In this document: piece by piece, positions 35,798 to 41,318 of the stretch
How the letters are laid out: every line of letters begins with the position of its first letter
Position numbering within the stretch: the first letter of the stretch is position 1
Source: an uncultured bacterium
GTDB lineage: Bacteria; Cyanobacteriota; Vampirovibrionia; Gastranaerophilales; Gastranaerophilaceae
DNA length: 64,000 bases
Direction: 5' to 3'
Assembly: GCA_900547155.1 (NCBI GenBank)
Contig: URFH01000005.1
Location: 20,327 to 84,326, forward strand
The notes under the pieces: model-generated
What the model was told of the DNA's origin: nothing
The model's database searches: none
What the model saw: the letters and a program-made list of their open reading frames with translations, nothing else
Position numbers and translations under genes: made by a program

Positions 35798-35836
35798 ACT
35801 CTGCCGAGCAAACGATTAAGTATCGTTTGCGAGAGG
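35798..35836. repeat. Mobile mini-hairpin module, copy 2
   Basis: ACTCTGCCGA, then GCAAACGAT, loop TAAGT, ATCGTTTGC, then GAGAGG. It interrupts the second tRNA-Pro fragment after 19 bases of tRNA sequence. Confidence 0.75.
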
Positions 35837-35881
35837 AAGCACCGCAGGTGCGCTACCATCAACGGACGGGGCATATGTTTT

Positions 35882-35955
35882 CGGGATGTGGCGCAGCTTG
35901 GTAGCGCACCTCGCTTGGGACGAGGGGGTCGCACGTTCAAATCGTGTCATCCCGA
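35882..35955 (+). tRNA. tRNA-Pro (anticodon TGG)
   Basis: Acceptor stem CGGGATG pairs with CATCCCG. The anticodon stem CCTCG/CGAGG encloses CTTGGGA with anticodon TGG, and the T-loop reads GTTCAAATC. CCA is not encoded. It is 74 bases long with an A discriminator. It is the intact end of a leader repeat array. Confidence 0.95.
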
Positions 35956-36014
35956 GTTTTTTAGCAACTGCGTTGAAAAAATCCTTTTCTAAATGATTTT
36001 ATCTGCAAAAAGAA

Positions 36015-36119
36015 CAGGTTTGACAACTAAATAAGCGGAAGTAACTCAATGCCTGAAAGCATTGGCTTTCTCTCCAAATTATTACCTGCCGTTGGAAGGC
36101 AGGTTTGACAATCAAATAA
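36015..36119 (+). repeat. tRNA-Gly leader duplication (85-bp period)
   Basis: CAGGTTTGACAA(C)TAAATAA followed by GCGGAAGTAACTCAATG occurs at 36015 and, with one or two changes, again at 36100, exactly 85 bases apart. The second copy runs into the real tRNA-Gly; the first stops after about 17 bases of tRNA. Between them CCTGCC, loop GTTGGAA, GGCAGG forms a hairpin that echoes the tRNA-Gly anticodon arm. Confidence 0.8.
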
Positions 36120-36194
36120 GCGGAAGTAACTCAATGGTAGAGTACCTGCCTTCCAAGCAGGCTGTTGCGAGTTCGAGCCTCGTCTTCCGCTCCA
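36120..36194 (+). tRNA. tRNA-Gly (anticodon TCC)
   Basis: GCGGAAG pairs with CTTCCGC. The anticodon stem CCTGC/GCAGG encloses CTTCCAA with anticodon TCC, and the T-loop reads GTTCGAGCC. The CCA end is encoded. Confidence 0.96.
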
Positions 36195-36257
36195 TTTAAA
36201 AATAGTTAAAAGACGGCTTTGTGGGGAACTGCGGGAGCGTTTTTTATTAAAATAAGC

Positions 36258-36328
36258 GGCGGCATGGCCAAGTGGTAAGGCAGAGGCCTGCAAAGCCTTT
36301 ATCCCCAGTTCGAATCTGGGTGCCGCCT
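36258..36328 (+). tRNA. tRNA-Cys (anticodon GCA)
   Basis: GGCGGCA pairs with TGCCGCC, anticodon loop CTGCAAA with GCA, T-loop GTTCGAATC, discriminator T, no encoded CCA. It lies 63 bases after tRNA-Gly, probably on the same transcript. It is the only tRNA here without a duplicated 5' end. Confidence 0.95.
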
Positions 36329-36338
36329 TTTATAGATT

Positions 36339-36363
36339 AAAGACCTCAATCGAGGTCTTTTTA
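36339..36363 (+). terminator. Terminator after tRNA-Gly/tRNA-Cys, probably bidirectional
   Basis: AAAGACCTC, AATC loop, GAGGTCTTT with T-rich flank. On the other strand it also follows the HTH gene, whose stop overlaps it. Confidence 0.85.
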
Positions 36364-36588
36364 GTATCTTGTTCTTTTGTCTATGAACCTTATGTCATAG
36401 TCGAGAATCTCTGCTATGAGCTTGATTTCTCTGTAGGGAATTGTTTCTTTTCTCAATTTTTGGGAAAGATTATTTAAAGAATATTTCTTGTTGAGCTTCT
36501 CAGACAAAAGCGATGCGACTTGTGTAAGCGTCAAATCCCTTTCCATGGCGAGAATTTTTATTTCATTGATAATAGATTTTTTATCCAT
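36361..36588 (-). CDS. Small helix-turn-helix protein (XRE-like, 75 aa)
   Basis: Single-domain DNA-binding protein. The helical pattern LTLTQVASLLSEKLNKKYSL followed by NNLSQKLRKETIPYREIKLI fits a Cro/XRE-type HTH with recognition helix in NNLSQKLR. It ends IRFIDKRTRY. It is divergent from the 68-residue gene, with about 90 very AT-rich bases between the two starts, and could control both. Its target is unknown. Confidence 0.7.
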   Translation of the reverse strand: MDKKSIINEIKILAMERDLTLTQVASLLSEKLNKKYSLNNLSQKLRKETIPYREIKLIAEILDYDIRFIDKRTRY

Positions 36589-36678
36589 TATTAAATAATA
36601 GCTAATTTTTTATATTTTTATTGAAAAATACATGATATTATGTAATAATACATTTAAAAATTCAATAAAGGCGTTCAA

Positions 36679-36885
36679 ATGAAACAAAAATTCATACAAA
36701 AATACCTGGAGCTCGAAATGGCGCTTTCCGACACGGAAGAAATGCTTAAGTTGTTGTTCAGCGCAATAAAATACGATGAGGAGAATGATGTTAAGGGTTC
36801 GTATTCGTATCTTGTGGGCAAAATTGAAAAACGTAAGAAAAAAATAGATGAGTTTTTGGGGAGCTTATATACAACTTTGCACTAA
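36679..36885 (+). CDS. Small helical hypothetical protein whose 3' end runs into a repeat
   Basis: A 68-residue charged helical protein (LELEMALSDTEEMLKLLFSA, then KIEKRKKKIDEFL). The last nine codons (GSLYTTLH plus stop) lie inside the left end of the dispersed repeat that is also found at 41.1 kb, so the original C-terminus has probably been replaced. AAAGG-type purines precede the ATG. It is divergent from the HTH gene. Function unknown. Confidence 0.6.
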   Translation: MKQKFIQKYLELEMALSDTEEMLKLLFSAIKYDEENDVKGSYSYLVGKIEKRKKKIDEFLGSLYTTLH

Positions 36886-37066
36886 ATTTACATTCGCTCC
36901 CAATCCTATCCCTTCCCCGGCTCGGGGAAGGAGCAGTCGTTGCAATACGCAAGTATTGCGTACGAATGCAGATGGGGAGCGACACCAAACCATTTTGAAA
37001 ACCTAAAATCACCATTTTTTCACAACTTTGCGGTGGGAACCGTTTCACTTTTCCCACCCTACGATT
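36858..37066. repeat. Dispersed three-way-junction repeat, copy 1 (long form)
   Basis: The core at 36895-36981 is closed by CGCTCCC/GGGGAGCG and contains hairpin A (CCTTCCCC/GGGGAAGG, 36911-36931) and hairpin B (GCAATAC-GCAA-GTATTGC). Downstream is a third hairpin, GTGGGAA/TTCCCAC. The whole ~205 bases are colinear with the copy at 41.1 kb, including the left flank CTTATATA(C/T)AACTTT. Confidence 0.85.
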
Positions 37067-37080
37067 GAGCAACCTTAAAA

Positions 37081-37168
37081 CCGCTCCCCTCCCCGGCCCT
37101 CCCCGAGTTGGGGAGGGAGCAGTCGTAGAAATACGTCAGTATTTCGTACGAATGCGGATGGGGAGCGG
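37081..37168. repeat. Dispersed three-way-junction repeat, copy 2 (short form)
   Basis: Closing stem CCGCTCCCC/GGGGAGCGG. Hairpin A is CTCCCC-GAGTT-GGGGAG; hairpin B is GAAATAC-GTCA-GTATTTC inside TCGTA/TACGA. Against copies 1 and 3 both sides of hairpin B change together. From 37169 to the tRNA-Val leader array only AT-rich sequence is seen. Confidence 0.85.
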
Positions 37169-37261
37169 CTTTTATAGTCTAAAATTTACTTTTTTGTCTT
37201 ATTCGGTGTATAAATCTCGTTTTTTAGTATTTTGAAAATAAAATGTTTATGATAATATAAA

Positions 37262-37534
37262 TTTGTAAGCGGAGCTTATAAATTTCCGATTCGTAGCGCA
37301 GCATGCGCTGCCAACTCGGTGAAAAATGAATAAAATATGGGCGGTTGGCGCCTTTGTAAGCGGAGCTTGCAAATTTCCGATTCGTAGCGCAGCATGCGCT
37401 GCCAACTCGGTAAAAAATGAATAAAATATGGGCGGTTGGCGCCTTTGTGAGCGAAGCTTGCAAATTTCCGATTCGTAGCGCAGCATGCGCTGCCAACTCG
37501 GTGAAAATTGAATAAAATTCGGGCGGTTGGCGCA
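37262..37534 (+). repeat. tRNA-Val leader array: three 91-bp units
   Basis: Units start at 37262, 37353 and 37444 with an exact 91-base period and very few changes. Each has TTTGTAAGC-GGA-GCTTGCAAA (or a close variant) and AGCGCA-GCA-TGCGCT hairpins, an AT-rich part, and the tRNA-Val start GGGCGGTTGGCGC. In units one and two only these 13 tRNA bases are present; unit three continues into the real gene. AT-rich sequence with TAATAT before the first unit could be the promoter. Minus-strand frames through the array are by-products of the repeat. Confidence 0.92.
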
Positions 37535-37596
37535 GTTGGTAGCGCATCACATTGACATTGTGGGGGTCGCTGGTTCGAGTCCAGTACCGCCCACCA
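37521..37596 (+). tRNA. tRNA-Val (anticodon GAC)
   Basis: GGGCGGT pairs with ACCGCCC. The anticodon loop TTGACAT gives GAC, the T-loop reads GTTCGAGTC, discriminator A, and CCA is encoded. It is the intact end of the 91-bp leader array. Confidence 0.96.
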
Positions 37597-37599
37597 CTT

Positions 37600-37626
37600 A
37601 AAAGGAGGCTTAATAGCCTCTTTTGT
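37600..37626 (+). terminator. Terminator after tRNA-Val
   Basis: GAGGCT, TAAT loop, AGCCTC with AAAA and TTTT flanks, directly after the tRNA. Confidence 0.8.
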
Positions 37627-37674
37627 ATTTCTTTACGGACTGAGCACTTTGCTTTTGTACGTTTTTGTTTTTAA

Positions 37675-38886
37675 TCACCCCAATTTTATCTTCTTCCCGC
37701 TCATATACCTGATTTTTCCAGTTACCGGACGATCTGCAAAGGCGCGGTCATGGAGCGCGGCGATTGACCAGAGTATCCCGACGTAACCGTTTGCGGACGG
37801 GGCGTCAAGGGCGTATTTGTCGTTTAAGTAAATTGAAATTTCCAGCGCTTCTTCCGGAGTTTTTGACCATTCGAGCATTTTTTTAGCCCAGTACATCCTC
37901 AAATAACCGTGAATTTTGCCTGTTTCCAACAACTGGAGCTGGGCGTAATTCCAGAGCTTATCATGGGTTTTTGCCTGTTCAAACTCTTCCTTTGTGTAAA
38001 GAAACTGCCGAAAATCCCACCTGTGCGCGGTAAGCGACGCCTTTGCCCAGCCGGGAACGCATTCAAAGGACTTGAAATCCGTGCAATAAAGGCAAAAATT
38101 CTCCGACAATTCACCGCGCACAATAAGCTCCTCAAGAAATGTTTCTTTGTTCTCATTTGAGGCATTGGATTTGATAACTTCCAGCGCCGCACGCTGCGCG
38201 GACAAATAACCGTCTTTCAGGTACTTTGAAAGGTGCGAAGTAACATCGTTTTCGGGGTTGTTTTTGTATTCGGCGTACAAATCGAGCTTTGTTTCGATAA
38301 AATCTCTTAAAGCCAGTGCTGCTTCGGTTTCAGGAACGTCGTAGGAGGGAAATTCGTTCAAAAAGCCCGCAATATCAGCATAGATTTTTCTTCTGAAAGT
38401 TGCAGCGTTATATTCCTGCTTTCCGGACGCATAGCGGGCCGGCACAATGTTGTGCGAATCGACTTCAAAAATCTTGCAATCAAAGCTTTTTAAATAATTT
38501 TTCGGCAAAATCGGGTTAAAATCCGTCACAATCGCCCCCGCTTCCATCCCGTCAGTATCTTCCCGAATTTCAAAATCATAGTTTTTAAACGCCTGCTCAA
38601 GCTCTTTCAGGCGTGCATTGTAAAAGTCAATTTTCAAGCGGGTTTCAAATTTTTTTCGCAAATGAACGATTTTCAGATTTTTATTGAGCTCCTGCGCTTT
38701 TTGGCGGGCAAAATTGAGCGAAAAATTGTCGCACAGCCGCATTTCTCTTTCGATAAAGTAAATCAAGCTGCCGTTTTTCACGGGTTTTTTATTAACTTCA
38801 AAAATTCTCTCCCTGCGCGGGATTTCTTCGACTTCAAACCTTGCGGGGAGATAATTAAGCATTGTGTTTTTGACGATTCTTTGCAT
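37675..38886 (-). CDS. Class II CPD photolyase
   Basis: FAD-dependent deoxyribodipyrimidine photolyase of class II. The N-terminal Rossmann part begins near LIYFIEREMRLCDNFSL. The C-terminal FAD domain has GKIHGYLRMYWAKKMLEW and SANGYVGILWSIAALHDR, the hallmark segments of class II enzymes, and ends RPVTGKIRYMS. At 403 residues it is slightly shorter than most class II members (~450) but keeps both domains. It repairs UV pyrimidine dimers with light, which is surprising if the host is a gut anaerobe. It is a single gene flanked by tRNA-Val and repeats. Confidence 0.92.
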   Translation of the reverse strand: MQRIVKNTMLNYLPARFEVEEIPRRERIFEVNKKPVKNGSLIYFIEREMRLCDNFSLNFARQKAQELNKNLKIVHLRKKFETRLKIDFYNARLKELEQAFKNYDFEIREDTDGMEAGAIVTDFNPILPKNYLKSFDCKIFEVDSHNIVPARYASGKQEYNAATFRRKIYADIAGFLNEFPSYDVPETEAALALRDFIETKLDLYAEYKNNPENDVTSHLSKYLKDGYLSAQRAALEVIKSNASNENKETFLEELIVRGELSENFCLYCTDFKSFECVPGWAKASLTAHRWDFRQFLYTKEEFEQAKTHDKLWNYAQLQLLETGKIHGYLRMYWAKKMLEWSKTPEEALEISIYLNDKYALDAPSANGYVGILWSIAALHDRAFADRPVTGKIRYMSGKKIKLG

Positions 38887-38990
38887 TTTATCAGGATAAA
38901 ACCCGCAAAGGAATTTTTAAATGCGCATTCGGGCGGTTTTTTCGGGGCAGATTTGAGTTCCCACCGCCGCTGATAGCGGGAACGGGTTGA

Positions 38991-39045
38991 AAAAGTGAGC
39001 CCTGGGCGGTTTGCGCGGGCGAATCAACCAGGGCACTAGATTAGT
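38991..39045. repeat. Dispersed hairpin repeat, simple copy
   Basis: AAAAGTGAGCCCTGGGCGGTT then GCCCTGG pairing with CCAGGGC, ending CACTAGATTAG. A second copy at 63537-63632 has the same ends and a compensatory change in the stem, and carries the mini-hairpin module inserted in its loop. The stop codon of the HEAT-like gene lies in this repeat. Confidence 0.7.
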
Positions 39046-39734
39046 TTGCGTCTTACAAAATAATTTTCGTCATTTTCAAGCGAATTTCTTAGATTTTGCG
39101 GCGTTTTCGGGAAAACAGCAACAAGCCCTGCACATTTTTCGCGGATTGTGTAGTCGTCAAAGTCAAAAGTCCTGTTAATAAGCTCCAAAATGGCTTTTTC
39201 GTCCTCAAAATACCCGAGATCGGTGACTGCTTCAAGATACCAGAAGATTTTGAAAACTTTTCTTGAATAAATATAGCCGGATTTTCTGCGGTTCATTGTT
39301 TTTGCGTCTTCAATGATTTCGAGTGCGCGTTTTATGAGATTTTTGAAGAAAAATTTCTTGTTTTCAATAAAAGGCAGAATTTCTATAATGTGCCTGCAAA
39401 TATTGGGGTTTATGTCAATAACAGCGTCCAAAAATGTCAGAAGAATTTTTTCTGTACGGAAAAAAGCGGAATTTTCGGGCATTTTCATAAGTTCGTTAAT
39501 TTTTATCGCAGCAGCTTCGCGAATAATGCCGTGGTGATTGGTCAGATTAAATACGAGCAAATCCGCCTCGTCTTGCGATCTGATTTCTTTAAGTTTCAGG
39601 AGGCAGATTTGTTTTTCAAGGTCATTTTCTGTTTTTATTATCTCAATCAGCTCCGAATGCGAAAAATCCCGCTCGCAAAGGAGGCAGGCCGTTTCGGTAT
39701 TTTTCAGTATGTCGTGAAAATTGTTCATTGCCAT
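39036..39734 (-). CDS. HEAT-repeat-like hypothetical protein
   Basis: A 232-residue all-helical protein. Segments such as IREAAAIKINELMKMP and YTIREKCAGLVAVFPKTP match HEAT-type helical pairs, with EKQICLLKLKEI as another. I start at the ATG with GGGAG five bases before it rather than at the in-frame TTG four codons upstream. The last two codons and stop lie in a dispersed repeat. There is no signal peptide. HEAT proteins are usually binding scaffolds; the partner is unknown. Confidence 0.65.
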   Translation of the reverse strand: MAMNNFHDILKNTETACLLCERDFSHSELIEIIKTENDLEKQICLLKLKEIRSQDEADLLVFNLTNHHGIIREAAAIKINELMKMPENSAFFRTEKILLTFLDAVIDINPNICRHIIEILPFIENKKFFFKNLIKRALEIIEDAKTMNRRKSGYIYSRKVFKIFWYLEAVTDLGYFEDEKAILELINRTFDFDDYTIREKCAGLVAVFPKTPQNLRNSLENDENYFVRRKLI

Positions 39735-39868
39735 ATCTACTCCCAATTAATATAGCACAATCGGTGATTAAAAATCCCAAAATCCGGTTTATTTTTATAC
39801 TGTTATTGGATATGTGCAATTACAAACGCTCAAGCAAATAAAGGATATGCACAAAAGAGTTTAGCGAT

Positions 39869-39874
39869 TATAAT
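39869..39874 (+). promoter_or_regulatory. -10 box of the 54-aa small gene
   Basis: A perfect TATAAT directly precedes an ATG, so transcription starts past that ATG and translation must begin at the GTG further down. Confidence 0.6.
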
Positions 39875-39895
39875 ATGCAACGAAAGGAATATAAC

Positions 39896-40060
39896 GTGAG
39901 AGAATTAATGAATTTTGTAAAAGAGCTCTTTATTCCCCGGCTCAACAACGACGGTGTAGGGCTTTCCGGCCTGAAAAGACGTCCTGCGCCAATCAGAAAA
40001 ATCAATAAAAAACGTCCGAATAAAGAAATTAAGCTTTCTGATTTGATGAGAAGAGCATAA
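39896..40060 (+). CDS. Small basic hypothetical protein (54 aa)
   Basis: Starts MRELMNFVKELFIPRLNNDG and ends KLSDLMRRA, with a strongly basic middle (KRRPAPIRKINKKRPNK). The GTG has AAAGGA seven bases upstream. An in-frame ATG seven codons earlier cannot be used because it abuts the TATAAT box. The N-terminal half is amphipathic helical. It converges with the OppF gene, three bases apart. Family unknown; the basic tail suggests contact with nucleic acid or membrane. Confidence 0.6.
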   Translation: MRELMNFVKELFIPRLNNDGVGLSGLKRRPAPIRKINKKRPNKEIKLSDLMRRA

Positions 40061-40063
40061 ATC

Positions 40064-41035
40064 TCATTCCGTCATATCGTATAAATGACATTTTGCAAAA
40101 TGCGTGCTTGAAAACTCTATATTTTCGGGCGCAATTTTGCTGCAAATCTCCATGACTTTGGGGCACCTTGTGTGGAATTTGCAAGCACAGGGAGGGTTTT
40201 TCGGGGAGGGCAAATCGCCTTCAAGGCGGATAAAATCTGCATTATGTTCTTTTGCAACCGACGGAACCGCAGATATCAGCGCTTCTGTGTAAGGATGTTT
40301 CGGATTTTTGAAGATTTCTTCCGCTTCGCCCAGCTCAACAACATTTCCGAGGTACATCACCGCAATTCTGTCGGAAATATACTTCACAACCCCTAAATCA
40401 TGCGACACAAAAAGGATTGTCAGGTTCAGTTTTTCTTTTAATTCGAGCAAAAGTTTTATAATTTGTGCCTGAATGCTTACATCCAGCGCGCTTACGGGCT
40501 CATCCGCAACCAGGAATTCCGGCTCAAGAACCAGTGCACGCGCAATTGCGATTCTCTGGCGTTGTCCTCCGGAAAATTCATGCGGATATCGCCGCAAAAC
40601 TTCTTCATCGAGCCCTGTCAGAGAAAGAATTTTGAAGATTCTTTCTTTTATTGTCTTTTTCTCCCTTATTCCGTGCACAACAAGGGGTTCTCTGAGAATA
40701 TCAAACACTGTCATCCTCGGGTCGAGGCTTGAATACGGGTTTTGAAAAATCATCTGGGCCTTTTTCCGGAAATTTTTCAGCCCTTTTCTGTCCATATTGA
40801 GAATATTTTTGCCCTCATAAATCACTTCGCCCTCCGGCTCAATCAGCCTTAAAACTGATTTTCCGAGCGTGGATTTTCCGCAGCCGGATTCTCCGACAAG
40901 CCCGAGAATCTCGCCTTTGTAGATATCAAGATTAATATTATCCAATGCGTGGATAAATTCTTTAGAATTATTCAAAAACCCCGAACAAACAGGATAATTC
41001 ATAAAAAGTTTTTTTATTTCTACGAGTTTTTGCAT
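40064..41035 (-). CDS. Oligopeptide/dipeptide ABC transporter ATP-binding protein (OppF/DppF-like)
   Basis: ATPase subunit of a peptide importer. Walker [11 protein letters not shown]-loop [10 protein letters not shown], signature [15 protein letters not shown] and Walker [12 protein letters not shown] are all present. The C-terminal oligo_HPY extension has [14 protein letters not shown] with the cysteine cluster that may hold an iron-sulfur centre. At 323 residues it is complete. It starts with [15 protein letters not shown]. No permease, binding protein or OppD partner lies nearby, so its complex must be encoded elsewhere. Confidence 0.92.
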   Translation of the reverse strand: MQKLVEIKKLFMNYPVCSGFLNNSKEFIHALDNINLDIYKGEILGLVGESGCGKSTLGKSVLRLIEPEGEVIYEGKNILNMDRKGLKNFRKKAQMIFQNPYSSLDPRMTVFDILREPLVVHGIREKKTIKERIFKILSLTGLDEEVLRRYPHEFSGGQRQRIAIARALVLEPEFLVADEPVSALDVSIQAQIIKLLLELKEKLNLTILFVSHDLGVVKYISDRIAVMYLGNVVELGEAEEIFKNPKHPYTEALISAVPSVAKEHNADFIRLEGDLPSPKNPPCACKFHTRCPKVMEICSKIAPENIEFSSTHFAKCHLYDMTE

Positions 41036-41091
41036 AAATTAATTATATAGCATGCGCGCTTAAAAACATATAAACATCAAGGCTATTTTTT

Positions 41092-41306
41092 AGGGACTTA
41101 TATATAACTTTACACTAAATTTATTAACTTCCCCCCATCCCTTCCCAACTCGGGGAAGGAGCAGTCGTTGCAATACGTAAGTATTGCTTACGAATGCGGA
41201 TGGGGAACGCCCCCAAACCAGCTTAAAACCCCTAAAATCCCCATTTTTAAACAATCTTGCGGTGGGAACCGTTTCACTTTTCCCACCCTACGGTTCAACA
41301 ATCTCA
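41092..41306. repeat. Dispersed three-way-junction repeat, copy 3 (long form)
   Basis: Colinear with copy 1. Its core (41129-41207) is closed by TTCCCC/GGGGAA, where copy 1 has CGCTCCC/GGGGAGCG. Hairpin A is degenerate (CCTTCCC/GGGGAAGG), hairpin B is GCAATAC-GTAA-GTATTGC, and hairpin C is GTGGGAA/TTCCCAC. It fills the gap between the OppF gene and the MEMO-AMMECR1 gene. Confidence 0.85.
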
Positions 41307-41318
41307 CCCCCCCTTTTT

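Larger units (their letters stand above)
35594..35881 (+). repeat. tRNA-Pro leader array: three copies of leader plus tRNA 5' end
   Basis: Three related blocks each contain GCACCG(T/C)AGGTGCGCT or a close variant, CAACGGAC(A/G)GGGC and ATGTTTTCGGGATGTGG. The last part is the 5' end of tRNA-Pro. The tRNA starts recur at 35638, 35779 and 35882 (spacing 141 and 103). Copy one keeps about 11 bases of tRNA, copy two 19 bases, and copy three is the real gene. Between the copies sit other hairpins: CAAACGAT/ATCGTTTG twice, and GAGATAC-GAA-GTATCTC at 35702-35718. The rest of the gap between leuA and the tRNA has no gene. Confidence 0.85.

Noticed and set aside
35431..35940. Minus-strand frame of 169 residues covering the tRNA-Pro leader
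   Set aside because: It overlaps the tRNA gene and the hairpin modules, and its repeats follow the DNA repeat; no ribosome site.
37224..37550. Minus-strand frames of 79-108 residues with internal repeats over the tRNA-Val leader
   Set aside because: They are translations of the 91-bp tRNA leader array and run into the tRNA itself; the protein repeats simply mirror the DNA repeats.
35594..37596. CRISPR array or phage attachment site
   Set aside because: Units are too few, unequal in length outside tRNA-Val, contain tRNA 5' ends and have no spacers or cas genes; no integrase is near and the 3' tRNA half is not duplicated.
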